From positions 10,970,836 through 11,034,835 of the forward strand of contig NC_088805.1 in NCBI RefSeq assembly GCF_011386835.1: a DNA stretch of 64,000 bases. The letters run 5' to 3'. Shown here one piece after another: positions 30,221 to 42,900 of this stretch (the first letter of the stretch is position 1; every line of letters starts with the position of its first letter). The notes below the pieces were generated by a model. That model worked only from the letters and a program-made list of their open reading frames with translations. It searched no databases and was not told where the DNA came from. Both the position numbers and the translations under genes were made by a program. This DNA is from Chrysemys picta bellii (taxonomy: Eukaryota; Chordata; Testudines; Emydidae).

Positions 30221-33125
30221 TTGGTGAGACTGTAGGAACCATGACAACAGCTCTGTGACCCTTGAGGCTCCTCTACTGGGTGAGTCTGTAAGGAACCAAA
30301 TGGGGTCAAGAGGCCTAAGCAATTGCTCTGGCACACACAATACTCACTTTCTCACGCGCACACAGTTTATTTCCCCAGCCAATATCACAGATAACTAAGT
30401 TGGAATAAGACCTTGCCCCCTCAGCCCCCAGACTCCACACTAACAGCACTAAATGGCACCTTTCTCCCCTGAGGATACAAAACCCATGTTCACTGCTCTT
30501 GTCACTGTGGCCTCATAGTCTTTTGGCATAGGAGGGATTATAATGTCACAATCTGGCCTTATGACTCCACTTATAGCTCAAGGAGAAACCATAACTATGG
30601 GAGGGAGCACTGCTTGTAGGGAGACAAATAGGTCATTTGTTACACAGGCAGGAAAGAAGCTGGTGAGAAATGAATGCGACATGGGTGAAAGGGTCCCTCC
30701 CAGTGGAAATTTGCCTTTCAAGTAGTTGGTGATGGTTTTTTCCCTCTAGGAAAAACTATTTGCTGGCTCTGACTAGTTCATCTAAGACCGGGGGCTGTTC
30801 TTCCAATAATAAGGCTTAGCACAACTATAAATGCTTTACATTTTCAAAGCACCTTAGGCCCTAATGAGCTCACACAACACGCCTGCAGGTATTATCCCCG
30901 TTTTATTACTAGTTGTATATTGTGCTGGCATTGTCCAGAGTGTATTTTCTCTTTCTAAAGAGCTGGAGCCTGAGTCGGATTCCTGTGACACCAGTGTAAA
31001 TGAGGAGTGACTCCAGTGACGCGTAAACCTAGTTAGTGTGAGAGCAGCATCGGAACCACAGCCCCCGCGCTGAGACGCTTTCACTTTACAGTGGGAGACA
31101 AGGCACAGAGACATAACTGACTTGTTCAAGGCCAAACAGCTAGTCAGTGGCAGAGCCTGGAATAGAACTAACATATCCATGGGTCTTAGCTCCATGGCAG
31201 GCTGGTAATTGTAGTCATTTCTGAGTCGCTGCAGTCCAGATTCCTACACTGAAACCCAATATTTTAAAAATGTCAGGGCACTAGACTCACCCACGGCCAA
31301 AGGGGCTCCTGCTGCTACATCCATGTTGAGGCAAAGCAGACATTTATGATTTATAGGAAGTGGCTGGCAAGAGGCAGATTTTTTTTTATTTTTTTTGCGC
31401 AAAGCAGGGGAGGGCGGAGTTGATCCTGGCTCAGTCATTCATTATAATCACTTCTGCTAAAACTAGTGTCAGATGGATGCCGGTGCAATAGAGGAGCAGC
31501 TGCTCTCCGTACGCATACTGGTTTGTTGCATTTTGGCTTGATTTGAAGTCAGCCAAGCAGGGAGCAGTTTGGGCAGGAGAGTAAAGGGTTTGGGGTGCTG
31601 TTTTCATTTAGAACAGCCTTGGGATCTAGTTATGCAGCTGGAAATTCTGGTCAGCCACCCCAACACCTGAGTGCTGGGCTAAGAGTCCATGAGGTGACAG
31701 GAGGGCTTGTTTTGGGAGGAGCTCTTTTATTAACACCATTGTATGTTTAGATGGGCTCATCTACACCAGAAAAGCGACTCAGTTTAAAGGTGTGATTTAT
31801 AAACCTCTGCAAAAGCGGGAGTGGTTGTTGCCATTCAGCCGATTAGGAAGAGGTTTAAGATAAGAACATCTTATTTTGGTTTAAGTCTCCACACAGGGTG
31901 ATTGTGGTTTAAAAAAATAATTTTAAAGATAAAAATGATGCAACTTTCTCATGTAGACAAGGACTAAAGCCCATTTCCGACCGAAGGGTTTCACTGTTTG
32001 AGACATGACACCACTGTAACAGCCAGTGCCCTGCAGAAGGAAGAGACCTTTTGCCCAAACAAACAGGGACACGTTTCTAATCTTACCAAAAAAGCAAGGG
32101 GTCTTTCCCAGCTGCACAGGGGATGTAGCATCTCCCTCCTTCCTGGCTCATGCTGAAGACACAGAGCAAACTGTGTGGTATTCCACTCATCACCCCTGCA
32201 GTATTTGTCAAGCCTGAAGCTCAATCCAACAGATCAGCCCGTCTGGGTTTAAAAATGTGTTTGGTACCATTCGTAATAGGTTGGTTACCAAATTCTCATC
32301 CGTGGCAAACACAAGCCTCTGGTTCTTCCTGAAGCCTGTGTGGCATCTGGGCTCAATCCCTGGATATCATGAGGTAAATATTCAGAGCTTGGGGCCTGCT
32401 CGTCTTAATCCTCAGCTTCAAACTGATCTTGTACATGCTGCACCTGTGCGTGTGGTGTCTTGACGTGCCTGGAGCCGGTTGTTACTGGGGTTAGATGGGG
32501 GTGAGAGAACGTTTGCCAGACATCGCATTAGAAATCTCAGTCAAGGCAGTGTTCAGTAGGGGCATTATTTATTGAACTCCATTTGTGTGTTTAGTGGGCA
32601 GTATGTAGAGAAAGTCACAGCTCATATTCCAGAAGAAACACCCCTGGACTTGTCCTACAATACCTATTGTACTGGACATGCCTTGCCGCAGTTCAGATTC
32701 TTTATGTAACCCAGCTCCAGGCAGGGACTGACAAAGCGTGCAGGTCGAATCACCCCCAGCCCCATTAGCTAGTAGCCCCAGCCTTCAGCACAAATAGCAG
32801 GAGACAACTAGTAGCCTCCCTCCTCTCTGGAAGGCCCCACCTAACCTCAAAGGCCGATTGGCCCTAGGGTGTGGCAACGCCAGCGTATTGTGCTGAGAAG
32901 GATGAAGTGAGTGTGGCAGGATTCACGTCTGCTTATTGCACAAGTGACAGTTTCAGTTTTACATCTCTGCCCTGTCCAGGCTACGGCCGAAACCCTACTA
33001 ATAAACACCCCCCTCCTCAGCTCTTGCCAGTGTGGCCTTTGGTTTCTCCATCGTGGAAGGCAAGAGGAGCTACAGATGATGGATGCTTTGAACCATTTCC
33101 ACAAGCCTAGAAATGACTGGAACCA
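30221..33125. other. Non-coding region between the repeat mosaic and PXN
   Basis: No gene seen. It holds a MIR-like segment at about 30,810-31,170 ('ggcagagcctggaatagaac') and a T-rich run near 31,382. A possible MITE at about 31,737-31,970 starts 'gatgggctcatctacacc' and ends 'ctcatgtagacaaggac'. Confidence 0.5.
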
Positions 33126-36100
33126 AGTCAAGTGAAAATAACGGTAAAATTTTATTAGCATAATCACAGGGATTTTAAACGGAAAAAGCAGAGTTAGAAG
33201 TTTACAAGGGAAACCAAATGAAGTAACTGTCGACCCAGAGGGAAATCCCCCCAAGCTATTCGGGGCGTGATTTGATTGAGACCCACCTTGTCTGATAGCT
33301 CTTTGATTGCACTGCCAGAGTTCATCAGTTTAGGAGATCATTGTAAACAGAGCACTGAGGCCTTTCAAGACAACATTATAGTAACCCTAACACAAAACCT
33401 TTCAAAGAAACAGGGGTGTAGCTAGAGCTTAACTTGCCTCTGAATGGGCAGCTGCCAGGCCTCTGCATGCAGTCTTGTAGCTCCTCAGAGTCTGTGTACT
33501 GTACACACCTGCCTCCTGTGTCCAGTTTAAGCCTGAATTACCCATCTCAGCCTTCCAAAAGCACATTCTCGCCTAACCCCTCTCCCCAACCACTCCTTGG
33601 GACACGTCCCACTACCTGCAACAGTGCAGTAGTACAACTTGCTGGTCTGCACTTTAGCACCATCAGTATCTGTGAAGTATGCTTGCTAATCACCCAGGGC
33701 AATCTTAACACATCCCTTTCCCCAGTTTGCTCTGTACAGCATTTCAAATGTTCCAGTCTAAACTGTACTTGAACTTAGGACATTTAAAATGGGTATTTCT
33801 GACCCTCCTACTGGCAGCAGCCATCTTGAGGGAAAGTAACATTTGGAGGCAGCAATGAGCATAGGACCCATCCCCAAACCAGTTTAAATCCCAATTGATC
33901 AGGAAAACTCTCAACATTTTGCTAAGGCAGTACTGGTCATGGAGACTATGAAACCATTATTAAAAGGGGATGAAACGGTTTTGCTCTGACACTGGGATAC
34001 TGTAACAAGATTTTCCCCTTTTACAGCACCTTCCCTCCAAGGGTCTCAAAGCCCTTCAGAAATATCCGTGAATTAAGCCTCAACACCCCAGTGAGGTAGG
34101 TTAAGTATTATCCCCATTTTACAGATAAGGAAACTGAGGCACAGAAGGTTATAAACTCGCTCAGTATCACACAAAAATGCAGTGGCAGAGACACTCCCAG
34201 TCCTGTGCACTGGACACAGGACCGTTCTCCCAACCAGCGGGGTCAGAACAAGTGTCAGCTTCAGCAGGAAGCTCAGAAATCCCAATTTTAACTCCAAAAT
34301 GACCATTTAGACAGTTTCTTGCCTTGGGAACCTCCCAAAAGCTGTGCTCTGCCCAGTTGGAGTAGCTTTTTGTTTTACCACTTGTTCCCCAAAACCCTGC
34401 TTTCACAACCACAGACTGAGGCTCATTTGTATGGGAAACCAGTGAAAAACAGTTCCACTTATTCAAGGGAGGTAGTGAAGCATCGAGCTAAGGTTATTTA
34501 AAATAGTAAGCTAGGATCCCTCTGTTAAAGTGAGGGTTTGTTTCTTACACAGTTAATCCCAGAACTCCCTATGCCTTTTCCATTTTGAGCATTTTGTAGC
34601 CACCCCAATGTGCCATGCCCTAATAACCAAAGATCTAGAATCTTCTAGAGTCATATTTTAAAACCCTCTTCTCACTGCACCACTTTCACCATTAGTGTAG
34701 AACACTGTAGGGTTGTTTCTAACACAATCCTTTGTCCTTCTACAGCACCCTCCTTCTGAAGATCTGAAAGTGCCTTTGACAAATACGAACTCAACCTCAA
34801 AATCCTACAAGGCGGGAATATTGCCCCATTTTGCAGATGAGGCACAGAGTGGCTAAGTGACCGGCCTAAGGTTACACAGCAAGTCTGTGGCAGAATCAAG
34901 CACAGATTCCAGATCTCCTGACTCCCAGCCCTTTTTTTCAGCCCCAGGACCATCCTTCCCACCTAAGGGGAGAACTCCCCTTCCCGAGTTAACCCTCTGC
35001 TCTCATTTCTGATGGTTGAAGAGGAATAAAACTATGAGGGTGGACTTTGGGTTCTCCATCTCTGCAGCATGTGGCACTGAATTAAGACTCACTTTGTTAC
35101 CCTGGAAGTCGGGCTTTGGAGAAAGCAGGTAAGTCAAATACAGCAGTTTACAGGTTACAAAATAAACGTTCCAGGTGATCTGAGATAATTAAAAGAGCTA
35201 TTCACAGCTCACCTGCTTGTGCTAGAAAACAATACCAGTCACATTCCCTTCCCCTGCAAAACCCAGAGCCCTCCCAACCCCCGATAAAAAGAAAATACTT
35301 CATGTTAATAGTTTGTTCGACCCAAGCATTGAGGTTACAGATGCAGTAACCAGCACAACTGGTACCCTGCCTAGAACAGCACAGTGTGAGAAATAAAAGT
35401 AGCTTTCTTAAAATCACTTCAAAACCAATTTCTGTAGAAGAGGATTAAAAGTAAATTAGTTCTGAACTCAAACCTCAGTGTAGAAATCCACAGTTTTTAT
35501 CAAAGCATACAGTATTCAGTTCCATAGCAAAACTCCAAGGGTCAGATACACCAGACCTCGGGGACTTGTTAGACCAGTAACAGTCAATATCAAAGGTTAT
35601 TGCTCTAGAGAGTCTCAGTAGAACGTGTTTCTCAAGAGCAAGGAACAGACAGTATCAAAGAAGAGGGACTGCCGGCCTGATTAGCAAAGAGCAGAGAAGA
35701 AGATGAACAAGGAATACGAAGTCTATAGCTTTACTTTGTCCTTGCTTTTTAAAAAAAACCTAGAGAGGCTTTTCAGGCCCTTCCCTTAGTAAAATGCAGG
35801 CCAGACACACAGCATAAGCCACATTCGCTCAGAGGGGAGGGCTGGGCCCTCAACTTTCTCTGCATTTTCTTTTAAAATTAATTGGTGCCAGTCTCCTCCT
35901 CCTCTCCGAGGAGCAGCAGAATTAGGAGCATTTGCCCTACCCACTCCTGGGGAGTTGGGGGTGTCCAGCACAAAATGGGACACTCCATTCAGGAGGGGGA
36001 GAGAATCACAAGCTAGAAAAACAGAGTAGCCCCCTACTTCCCCTTTCTAAAAAATAAGTGGCATCAATTCCCTGCAGTGTTACTGAACTGGAAAGACTCC

Positions 36101-36640
36101 ACTGCAGGGTCTTTACAGCTTCTGGGGCTGCTGCTGTAATCGTAGTAAATCCCGTGTGCCCCAGGACTCGACCGTGCACAGCCCGGGCAATGCAGAGGTC
36201 AGAGCATGGCCCTTGCTGTGCAGCAGCAGAGCTACTGCTTGGGTCACACAGCGCTTAACTGCCCCAGCGAGAGAGAAGTGTCACCAAAGCCAAGGACGTT
36301 TGGCTTGGAAGTGTCACATGTCGGCTCAGGGAGAGTTGACTCAAGGCTTTATCCAGCCCTCTCCTTGAGAAAGGCATCTCCTCGCTAGCACTTTAGACTC
36401 GTCTCGGCTGTCAACAATCATACAACACTTTAATGATGGCGCTCAGCATCTCCCCACTGAAACACAGCATGGGCATTTCCAGTTTAATGGTCCATCTCGT
36501 CTTTCTGGAGCAGCACTTAGCACCCCCCTTCCCCGTCTCCCCCCTCCCCCGGCAAGGTTTCTAAATCACAGTAATGCTCAGAGAGACTCGGCTGCCTAGT
36601 GAGGTGGCAGAAAGATGCTCCGTTCCCAGCTAGGATGCGT
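33126..36640 (-). other. PXN: PXN 3' UTR (probable extent)
   Basis: About 3.5 kb after the PXN stop with no other gene. Two candidate poly-A signals lie on the minus strand: ATTAAA at 36,429-36,434 (short form) and AATAAA at 33,151-33,156 (long form). MIR-like segments lie at about 33,990-34,215 and 34,740-34,950 ('tacagataaggaaactgagg'). Which signal is used is inference. Confidence 0.55.
33151..33156 (-). promoter_or_regulatory. Candidate distal PXN polyadenylation signal
   Basis: AATAAA on the minus strand, the only perfect hexamer I saw between here and the stop codon. Confidence 0.45.
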
Positions 36641-36907
36641 CTAGCAGAAGAGTTTGAGGAAGCAGTTCTGACAGTAGGGCTTGTCATTCTGTTCCTTGAA
36701 GGTTCCTTTGTTGAGCTGCTTGAGGCAGAAGGCACAGACAAAGTGTTCTGGGTGAAATTTCTTGGCCATGGCGGTGATGCAGCGTCCCGTGATGGGCTTC
36801 TGGCAGCCGGAACACAGCGAGCCGCGGCATTCGTGATAATGCACCTCACAGTAGGGCTGCCCATTGTGCTCAAAGAAGCTGCCATTGATGAACGGCGTGA
36901 AACATTC
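36641..36907 (-). CDS. PXN: PXN last coding exon: end of LIM3, LIM4, stop
   Basis: Starts '[16 protein letters not shown]' after a CTGCAG acceptor and ends FLKLFC-TAG. LIM4 ligands begin CSGC; then [10 protein letters not shown] and YCQNC. Confidence 0.95.
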   Translation of the reverse strand, partial: ECFTPFINGSFFEHNGQPYCEVHYHECRGSLCSGCQKPITGRCITAMAKKFHPEHFVCAFCLKQLNKGTFKEQNDKPYCQNCFLKLFC

Positions 36908-39900
36908 CTGCAGGAGGTGGAAGCAAAAGGGAACAGATTGATATGGCAAGCTGGGGACACAGGCAACTCCACAATCCATGCCTTCGCCTGCCATGCCCCT
37001 AGCTGCCTCCTGCAGGAAGTGGGCAGGGTGAATCATCTTCATCCAGCAGAAAGGGGCTGCAGAAGTACTGCTGCAAAGATGATGGGTGCCCAGCAGACAC
37101 AGGGTTACTGAGCATAAGCAGGCAGATGCAGCAACTGGGAGGGAAAATAAAGCCCTCAACTATACTTCATGTCCCTTTACTCCAGGCTGGCTTTATTAAC
37201 ACAAAGAAAATCCAAACCCAAGAGCAAAACTACTGAGAACACTTGATAAGCAACACCAGAGCCTCTCCTGCTTCCAATAAGCTGGGAGGGAAGAGAACAC
37301 CCCCATCCACAGAGACAGCTGCCACCATAACAGCTTTTATAGCCCATCCACCCCAGCTCACCCAGGTGATAGGCAGGGAAGAATTCCTTATGTTCCAGGG
37401 CATCAGGAGCACCTTTTACCTTGTCACAATGGGCTGGTTTTCATTTCTTTAGCTGTATCTGTCCTGCTTACGCTCATATCAGTGAAAAAGAAGGTGACGG
37501 CCAGTAGGGTTTTTTTTTAAATTACCCATTTAGAATGCCAGATATTATGCATATTCCCTGGGACAGCACCCTCCTTGACTCATCCCAAACTATACACATA
37601 CAAGAGTCACTTCACCACTGAAATACAGTGGCAGGCAGAAGGTGACAGCCACTGGAGAAACGTGGAGGGGGAGAAAGTTTGGGCAAGGACCCTGGGGGAC
37701 AAGTCCATACCCTTACAAAAGCGATACTGGTCTTTAATGTCTATGAAAAGAAGCTGTTAAGAGACCAGTTTTTTAAGAGGCACCCATCTCTCTATAATGG
37801 TTATCACGGTCTAAGCCCCACGCAGGTATTAATGGCTGTACCTTCACTACAGTCATGGGAAGTTAGGAGGAATACCCCCCCCATTTTACAGGTGGGGAAA
37901 CTGAGGTATAGAGCCATTAAGGGACTTGCCCAGGGTCACACGGGTCAGCAGCAAAGTCAAGAACAGAAGCCAGATGTCCTGAGTGCTAGTTTTGTACTTG
38001 AATGTCCAGCCCATCCTTCCTCCCTAGGGACACGCACACTACCACAACTGCACGCATGGTTGGACATCTACTTAGTCACAGGCAGATGCAAACTGAGCCC
38101 TGCGTGCAGGCATCCAGCAGGGTGCAGCCACAGTAAGTGCATATCCAGGCATGTTCTCACACAGGGAACTGCAAGGAACTCCAGTTGCCTGCAGCATTGA
38201 AAGGCAGCAGGCTCCTGGGAGCCTGACGCTGAGACTACTAAGCCATCCACCTCCATTAGAAAACAAACACTGGAAATTGGCCTGACTAACAACAGAAAGA
38301 CAGAATCTGCCCAAAAGTTGCTGCCCCCACTAACAGGCAGCAGCGTGAAGAATGCCCAGCAACATCTCCTGAGCAGAAGAGCCTAAAGCCAGGTCCAGGC
38401 AAGGATGAAGCTGGTCAGCTGCTCACAAGAGACTGCCAGAATTTCTATTCACAGGGTGCTGAGGCGGAGTGCTTAGAAAGCTTAGCTCACTATTACTAAG
38501 AAACCACTGGAAAAATTCTGTGCTTATCAGTGAACTGCTGCAGAAGCCCATAACTGTGGCTATGGGGCAGGGGGAGGGAATTAAGCCCCTAGAGAACTGA
38601 ATGGAAACAGGCAGAGAAGCAAGAGGGTGCGTGGTCACTATCACACTATGTAGTTTGTGGGGCTGGCTGTCCTGTGCTGGCACAGACCCCTTGTTCTGAT
38701 TGAGGGAACCACCAGACACCCACCTAGGGGACTTGGGAGAGGGGTCAGGTGCCAGTGGGCAGCACAGGCTCTCTTACCCGACAGACAAAGCACTCAGGGT
38801 GCCATAGGGTATTCAAGGCAGAGATGTAATTTTCCAGGATGGCCCGGGCGCAGCCCCCACACTTCGGAGCGAACATGTCGAAGTAATCCTTGCGGCAATA
38901 GGCTTTGCCATCCTTCTCATGAAACCCTGCCAAGGACACAAGGGAAAAAACAGAGCCAGACAGCATCAGCTTGTGACCTTCCTTCATGGGAATACCCAGC
39001 CAGACTCCATGGGGCTAACAGGGTGGCTGGGATCCCCAGTCACAGACCAGAGGTATCCCTTATTCTGCTATAGGAGGAGCACATGCTACACCTCCTGTAG
39101 TCTCCATGTGGAAATAGGAATCACTGTTAGCTTCCCATCCACTAAGTAACACCACAGTCCCTCTCAACCGCACACCCCTCGTTTTCTACATCACTTGCTC
39201 TAGGACAGTAGTCCCCACACTTTTCATGTCGTGCCCCCCCTTAACCCTGTCCGCGCCCCACTCCCCGAAGCTGCGGTCGGGAGCAGGGCCGTAACTCCTG
39301 GGGGGGAGGCACGGACAGGCTAAGGGGGGCGAGGATGTGGCTGGAGCCCGGGTCGGGAATGGAGTTGCAGCCGGAGCTGCTGTCAGGTTCAGAGCCGCAG
39401 CCAGGCCAAGCGCCAGAGGACAGGGCCACAGCTGGGAGCAGAGCGGGGCTGAGGGGCACTTCCTCTCCACCCCCTACGGGGGCTAGACCGGGCCCTGCGC
39501 TCCCCCCAAACGTGCCCCACAGTTTGGGGACCACTGCTCTATGGAAAGGACCCATCACAGCCCCTTATGTTGCCTCCCTTACTTGCTTCACCAGAGTGGC
39601 TTCTCTCTGCAAAAACCAATAGTAACTTCAGGTCCAAAGAAAGCGCCACACTGCGCACAAAAGAAGTGTTCTGGGTGCCATGTCCTGTCCAGGGCTGTCA
39701 CCACTTTCTGTTTGGGAGAAACCACAAACAGTGAGCGCAGCAAACATCAACTGTGCTTAAAGAGCTGAGCCAAGCCCCCTCCTTGGGGATTCAATCCCCC
39801 CCACTCCCCTTTACCCTAACAAGGTCAGACACACCACTCCTTTCCTCTAGACCCAGGGGAGAAGGGGACACAGTCCCATGCAGTACTCTGAAACTCAGCA

Positions 39901-42900
39901 GGAATGCCTCCTATGTAGATAAATCTCTGATGATTTTCATGTGACTTTGCGTTGTGCCTCTTCATGTGGCCTTGTGATGGGTCTACCCACGTGTGACCTG
40001 TGTTTTCATGGGACTTTGTGTCAAGGCCTCATTTAGAAACTTTGCATTGCTCTTGTATAATGTTATAGCCCCTAAGGATAGAATAAGATAGAAGAAAATT
40101 TTCTTTTTGCTAGCAGTAGAACAAGAGCTCCCCCCCCCCCCGCACTCTTAATCAATTGCCCTGTTGAATGAATGAGGTGTGGATGAGCAAGGCATGGAAG
40201 GCAGCACCTCCAGACAGCCTCAACTGTTGGAGAGGGGCTGGGAGCCAGACCCAGGAACAATACAACCTGTCAAGTGGGCTCATTAAAGACAAGCAGACAT
40301 ACCAAGGGCCTCGGGGGTTAGAAGCAAGCATCTTCTTTTGGAAACACCCTCTTTGCAGCATTGGGACAACACTCAAAAGAAAGCAGCACAAAGGACCAAT
40401 GGACACAGACACAGAGTTTGAATCTGGTATAGATTTGCATAAGAGGAAAGCTGCTATAAAAGTGAGGTGTCTTGCAAAGGACCCCGGGTCTCGTCTTGTC
40501 AACATGGGAGCATCGATCTGGATCGGCAGAAGCCCAGCTCCACCCCCTCCCCCATCTAACTCACCTGGCCAGTGAACTTAAGGGGAGCAACTAATTGGTA
40601 ACAACAAGACGGAGTGTGAGTGTAAGTGTAATATATTATATGCATATGATACAGTGTTAATAAATACATGTATTACTAATAAATATGGCGTTTTGTCTTA
40701 TTCCCCCTGAAAAGATCCTGTGCAGTACTTTAAGTACAACACCTACCATGGTATCCCACTGGGGAAAATCAGGAGATCCTTACTGCAGTGAAGATAGCTA
40801 GATCCTAATACTGAGTTCAGTAGAGTTGCAATGGGGCAAATTTAGTTCAGTAGAACCTGCCCTCTCATTGCAGGACCCTACAGCAGATGGAGGGAGATAG
40901 CTGCACTGGGTCCAATTATTTCCCCTACAGCACTAGGGTGAAGGACGAATAGGGATCCCAAAACTACAAGAGAAGAGTTATTGGGGTAGATGGATGTGCG
41001 CTTTTCTACTCGACAGTACGGCACCAGACTCCCCCGTGCATGGCCAAGGGAGACTCCTACTGACACGCGCTGGCTCAGGGACTCACATCGAGGATGGGCC
41101 CATTGCAGTAGTAGCAGCGGGGGGAGAAGAGATTATGATAGTCCTTCTCACAGTAGGGCTGACCATCACGTTCAAAAAAGTTGTGTGACCCGATTTCTTC
41201 CTGGCAGTGGGTGCAAACGAAGTGCTCTGGGTGCCAGGTTTTCCCCATGGCTGTGACAACCTATAGGGAAGATGGAGCAGTTATGGGGGACAACTCTACT
41301 GCTTTGTTGTGGCAACTCACGTGACAACACACCAGGTAGAGTTTGGCACTAACTACACGTTCTACTACTCAAGTGAGCCCTGGACTGGGGTAGCATGAAA
41401 ACTGAATTACCTATCATCTCAGGAGAGGGCAGTCCCTCAAGGGCAGGGTAGAGGTCACTGGAGGAGCTTACAGCGTACCTGGCCAGTGGATAAATAGAGT
41501 ACTTCAGTTTCTTCAGCATCGCCAGTCCCTTCAGCCTCATGATACAGCCCTCCCAGTTACTCCTTGCTGTAGCCAAGATGCTGCCTTAGACTCACCTGTC
41601 CAGCAATTGGTTTCTTGCAGGCTCCACAAACACCTTTGGCAACGGTAGCTACTCCCAGTTTGTTCAGGTCAGACTGGAGGCTTCCCAACATACTGTCCAA
41701 CTGGCTGCCAGGTTTTGGGGGTGCAGACGGAGGGGAGCTGCCCCCAGCTTTCCCCTGGGCCATGAACTGCAAAGAAAAAACCCAGAGACTGTAAGGCAAG
41801 CCCTGTTCAGCTCCTCAGGGATTTCTGCAGTCTCTGAACGTAAGAACAGCCATACTGGGTCAGACCAAAGGTCCATCTAGTCCAGTATCCTGTCTTTCGA
41901 CTCAGTTTGAAAAAGAAAACTATCAGATAGGATAGAGGTCTATAAAATCACAAATGGTGGGGAAAAAGCGAATAAAGCTGTGTTTTTACCCTTTTACATA
42001 GCACATGAACCAGGTACCCCTTAATGAATTTAAGTCAGCAGGTTTAACACACACATAAGGAAATACTTCTTCGCACAACACACAGTCAACCTGTGGAACT
42101 TGTTGCCAGGGTATGTTGTGAGGGCCAAAAGCATAACTGGGTTCAAAACAGAGTTAGATAACTTCATGGAAGATAGGTCCATCAATGGCTATTAGCCAAA
42201 ATGGTCAGGGATGCAACCCCATGCTCTGGATGTCTCTAAACTTCTGACTGCTAGGAGTTGGGACTGGATGACAGTGGATGGATCACTCAATAAATTGCCA
42301 TGTTCTGTTCACTCCCTCTGAAGCATTTGGCACCAGCCACTGTAGGAAGACAGGATACCAGACTAGACGAGCCATTGATCTAACCCAGTATGGCCATTCT
42401 CATAATGGAAATAAAGAGAAATAGATATGGAGATGTTTATGCAGTCTCGACACCACTGGAGTAGCTGTAAGTTTCAGATACGCAGCCCCCCCATCAGCTT
42501 CCCATTCCCCTAAGTTCCCTGTGCGGCAGCCCCCGAGCAGGTTATCAATTGCCGGCAGTTCAGCTGTCCCTCCCCCCACTGCCGTGTGCTGCTCCTGCCC
42601 TCTGCCTTGGAGCTGCTCCTTGGAGCCTCCTGCTTGCTGTGTGCAGGGGGGTGGGAGCTGATGTCAGGGTGTCCCCCTCCCCCGGCTCCTGTACCCCACC
42701 ACCACAGAGCGGGCGGGGGGGGAGGGAGAGGACCTAGGGAGCTTGCTGGCAGCAGCTGCTGTCTCAACTTGCTGATCTGGAGGGGCCGGGGAAGTGAGCT
42801 GGGGGCGGGGTGGAGAGCTGCAGCGCGAGGCCCTCTTGGCGCGGGGCCCAATTCAGCCAAATCGGCTGAATCGGCCTAAAGCTGGCTCTGTGTGTGTGTG

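Noticed and set aside
32995..33004. Plus-strand AATAAA as the end of a convergent gene
   Set aside because: No plus-strand exon recognised nearby.
42516..42860. CpG-rich stretch as a PXN promoter
   Set aside because: It lies in an internal intron and reads as the GC-rich body of a nonautonomous transposon.
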